Assembly (NCBI GenBank): GCA_021641225.1
Contig: JAJWXI010000032.1
Location: 1-15,265 of the forward strand
Reading direction: 5' to 3'
Source of the DNA: Collinsella aerofaciens
GTDB taxonomy: Bacteria; Actinomycetota; Coriobacteriia; Coriobacteriales; Coriobacteriaceae
Length of the DNA: 15,265 nt
Made by a program: the position numbers and the translations under genes. The notes beneath the pieces are model-generated. The model did no database searches. It worked only from the letters and a program-made list of their open reading frames with translations, and was not told the DNA's origin. Positions 13,598-15,265 of this stretch are shown piece after piece; within the stretch, counting starts at the first letter, position 1, and every line of letters starts with the position of its first letter.

Positions 13598-14449
13598 ATG
13601 CTTAATGGGTGCGCATATATATTGACGGTCGACGTGGGCAATACGTTCATTCGCTTTGGCCTGTTTGCAGAGGATTCGGCCGCAGCGCAGGAATGTCCGC
13701 TTGCGACGTGCGAGATCACGACGCCGTCGAGCATTACGGCTGACGAGGCGCGCATGCGTCTCGTGCAGGTCATGGCCGCACTGGCGGCCGATGCGGGCAT
13801 GCCGGGTGCGCTTGTGCCCGCAGCCGCAGTGCTGAGTTGCGTGGTGCCGGCGCTCGAGCGCCCGTGGAAGGCGGCACTTTTTCGCACCTGCACGGGGCGC
13901 GTGCTCACCGTGGGGCCGGGCCTCAAGACCGGCATGCCCGTCCACTACGACGACCCGGCCGAGATCGGTCCCGACCGCATCGCCGACGCCGTGGCGGCAC
14001 GCGCCGTCTACGGCTCTCCCTGTATCGTGATCGACCTGGGTACGACGACCAATATCGAGGTCATCGACGCACACGGTACCTTTGTGGGCGGCGTTATCGC
14101 GCCGGGTCTGGCGCTTGGCGCCCGCTCGCTCTCGGCCGCTGCGGCGCGCCTGCCGCAGGTTGAGCCTTCGGCGCCAACGCACGTCATCGGTCGCAATACG
14201 CGCGAGGCCATGCGTTCGGGCGTGGTTCTGGGCGAGGTGGCACGCATCGACGGCATGCTCGACATGGTGCTCGCCGAGATGCGCGCGACCAAGGCCGCGG
14301 GGGAGGGCGACGTGCCCATCGTCATTACCGGCGACGACGCCGAGGCGCTCGCGTCGCTGGTCGGCCACAGCCTGACGGTAGACGACGCGCTGACGTTGCG
14401 AGGACTCGCCGAGCTCTACCGCATCAACCAAAAGCCCCGCCGCGTGTAA
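13598..14449 (+). CDS. coaX: Type III pantothenate kinase
   Basis: A 283-residue cytoplasmic ASKHA-fold kinase that phosphorylates pantothenate, the first step of coenzyme A synthesis. Seen are the phosphate-binding DVGNTFIRFG (12-21), GPDRIADAVAA (124-134) with the proposed catalytic Asp126, DLGTTTNIEV (146-155) in place of the common D-F-G-T-A-T-T, and GGVIAPGL (164-171). The length is within the usual 255-285 range, at the long end. I start at ATG 13598, 8 bases after AAAGGAGC; an in-frame upstream start at 13544 would include the promoter. Type III enzymes need a monovalent cation, are not feedback-inhibited by CoA and resist pantothenate antimetabolites. It is followed by the dCMP deaminase gene, with a weak hairpin and a new promoter between them. 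Confidence 0.95.
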   Translation: MLNGCAYILTVDVGNTFIRFGLFAEDSAAAQECPLATCEITTPSSITADEARMRLVQVMAALAADAGMPGALVPAAAVLSCVVPALERPWKAALFRTCTGRVLTVGPGLKTGMPVHYDDPAEIGPDRIADAVAARAVYGSPCIVIDLGTTTNIEVIDAHGTFVGGVIAPGLALGARSLSAAAARLPQVEPSAPTHVIGRNTREAMRSGVVLGEVARIDGMLDMVLAEMRATKAAGEGDVPIVITGDDAEALASLVGHSLTVDDALTLRGLAELYRINQKPRRV

Positions 14450-14462
14450 AAGTGAGGGCGCC

Positions 14463-14486
14463 GGTGGGACAAACGCCCCCACCTTT
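14463..14486 (+). terminator. Weak terminator-like hairpin after coaX
   Basis: GGTGGG (14463-14468) pairs with CCCACC (14478-14483), with a 9-base loop, and TTT follows. The stem is short, so read-through into the deaminase gene is likely. Confidence 0.45.
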
Positions 14487-14490
14487 CACC

Positions 14491-14499
14491 TGCTACAAT
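14491..14499 (+). promoter_or_regulatory. Extended -10 promoter of the dCMP deaminase gene
   Basis: TGCTACAAT is a TG-N extended -10 with a good hexamer. No -35 is visible 15-19 bases upstream. Predicted transcripts start about 28 bases before the ATG at 14534. Confidence 0.55.
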
Positions 14500-14533
14500 G
14501 GGTCAAACTATTGCGATTACGGAGGTGTCTGCC

Positions 14534-15058
14534 ATGTCGGACGATCTTCATCAAACTTCGTCAGGCAAGCGCCTGGACGTCATTAGCTGGGACGAGTTCT
14601 TTATGAGCGTGGCCATCGCCGCACAGCGCCGCAGCAAGGACCCCAACACGCAGGTGGGTGCGTGCATCGCCAGCACCAACCACCGCATCCTTTCGGTGGG
14701 CTACAACGGTACGCCCTCGGCGCTCAACGACGACTTTTTCCCGTGGGGTACGAGCGACGACCCGCTGCAGGACAAGCACAACTACGTGGTCCATGCCGAG
14801 GCCAACGCCGTGCTCAACTACCGTGGCTCGCTCAAGGACCTCGAGGGTTCCACGGTCTACGTCACGTTGTTCCCGTGCCACGATTGTGCCAAGATCCTGG
14901 CGCAGGTAGGTGTGGGCGAGGTCGTCTACCTGGACAACAAGTACGCCGACACCGATGATGGACGCATCAGCCGCCGCATCCTCGACTCCTGTGGCATCAG
15001 CTACCGCCAGGTTATCGTCGATGTTCATATCGGCACCGAGGGGCAGGCTCAGCAGTAG
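14534..15058 (+). CDS. Deoxycytidylate (dCMP) deaminase
   Basis: A 174-residue zinc-dependent deaminase of the ComEB/dCMP deaminase type that converts dCMP to dUMP and so feeds dTMP synthesis. The zinc site is His87 with catalytic Glu89 in HAEANAVLN and Cys115/Cys118 in PCHDC. The substrate segment SVGYNGTPSALNDD (54-67) is typical of dCMP rather than free-base or RNA-editing deaminases. The ATG at 14534 is 7 bases after GGAGGT; the in-frame ATG at 14498 overlaps the -10 box and lacks a ribosome site. It is an independent gene with its own promoter, possibly also read from coaX. Many bacteria regulate this enzyme by dCTP and dTTP; that cannot be judged here. Confidence 0.95.
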   Translation: MSDDLHQTSSGKRLDVISWDEFFMSVAIAAQRRSKDPNTQVGACIASTNHRILSVGYNGTPSALNDDFFPWGTSDDPLQDKHNYVVHAEANAVLNYRGSLKDLEGSTVYVTLFPCHDCAKILAQVGVGEVVYLDNKYADTDDGRISRRILDSCGISYRQVIVDVHIGTEGQAQQ

Positions 15059-15192
15059 CGCGTGTCAACGCCAGCTGGCAACAAAAGGCAGCTAAAAGAG
15101 CCCCGTCCCAAATTGACTACTCGTGAAAGTCGCGTCTGCGCGCATGGACGGCTCGTGAGCGGGTACATGGCTGTAGTAACATAGCTTCTGTC

Positions 15193-15208
15193 CGCGGGCG
15201 CGCCCGCG
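15193..15208. repeat. 16-base GC-only perfect palindrome
   Basis: CGCGGGCGCGCCCGCG equals its own reverse complement. It lies 12 bases before the AAAGGAG ribosome site of the next gene. It could be a protein-binding site or a very stable small hairpin in the leader. No T tract follows. Confidence 0.6.
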
Positions 15209-15230
15209 TAATTGTGAGAAAGGAGCCCCT

Positions 15231-15265
15231 GTGGCTGTTAACGAAGAGCTGCTTAAGAAGGTTCT
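15231..15265 (+). CDS. Start of a further gene, product unknown
   Basis: GTG at 15231 follows AAAGGAG by 4 bases and opens a frame reading M-A-V-N-E-E-L-L-K-K-V to the window edge. Eleven residues are too few to name a family. The 172 bases before it hold no other gene; TTGACT at 15113-15118 resembles a -35 but has no well-spaced -10. Confidence 0.6.
   Translation, partial: MAVNEELLKKV

Noticed and set aside
1..15265. CRISPR arrays, tRNA or rRNA genes, integrases and intact insertion sequences
   Set aside because: Looked for by eye on both strands; no repeat-spacer pattern, cloverleaf or transposase-like protein was seen.

Overview
The window is GC-rich, gene-dense bacterial chromosome. Codon use, Shine-Dalgarno starts (one TTG, one GTG) and gene content suggest an anaerobic gut actinobacterium of the Coriobacteriia, most likely Collinsella or a close relative. 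That assignment is inference from recognised protein families, not a database match. I see no rRNA, tRNA, CRISPR array, integrase or intact insertion sequence.

Layout. 1-518: the 3' end of an ammonium transporter gene followed by its PII partner, a nitrogen-sensing amt-glnB pair. 606-1463: a Cof-type HAD phosphatase, with a perfect REP-like palindrome right after its stop. 1585-7088: a two-gene unit of a TetR-family regulator (TTG start) and a 1593-residue protein that fuses two BcrA/BadF/HgdC-type ATPase modules, a cysteine cluster, a DUF2229 region and an HgdB-like C-terminal part. It ends at a strong intrinsic terminator. 7300-8259: a 3-hydroxyacyl-CoA dehydrogenase. 8384-9181: an AAC(3)-family acetyltransferase. 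9182-9771: about 590 bases with no intact gene, holding a decayed coding remnant (possibly an arylsulfotransferase) and a 12-codon leader ORF. 9772-10221: a small membrane-anchored protein of unknown function. 10347-13405 (minus strand): a DUF389 membrane protein carrying a perfect EF-hand loop, and an OPT-family transporter. 13598-15058: type III pantothenate kinase (coaX) and dCMP deaminase. The window ends at the first codons of another gene.

How the genes relate. Most are independent housekeeping or transport units. The central part (2307-8259) suggests radical or low-potential acyl-CoA chemistry: a HgdC-like activator/reductase fusion followed by a hydroxyacyl-CoA dehydrogenase. A strong terminator lies between them, so a shared pathway is only a suggestion.

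The points most worth a second look are the giant activase fusion with its TetR partner and no separate dehydratase subunits nearby; the PII protein lacking the modifiable Tyr51; the EF-hand in a DUF389 protein; and the leader ORF whose stop lies one base before the start of the 149-residue gene.
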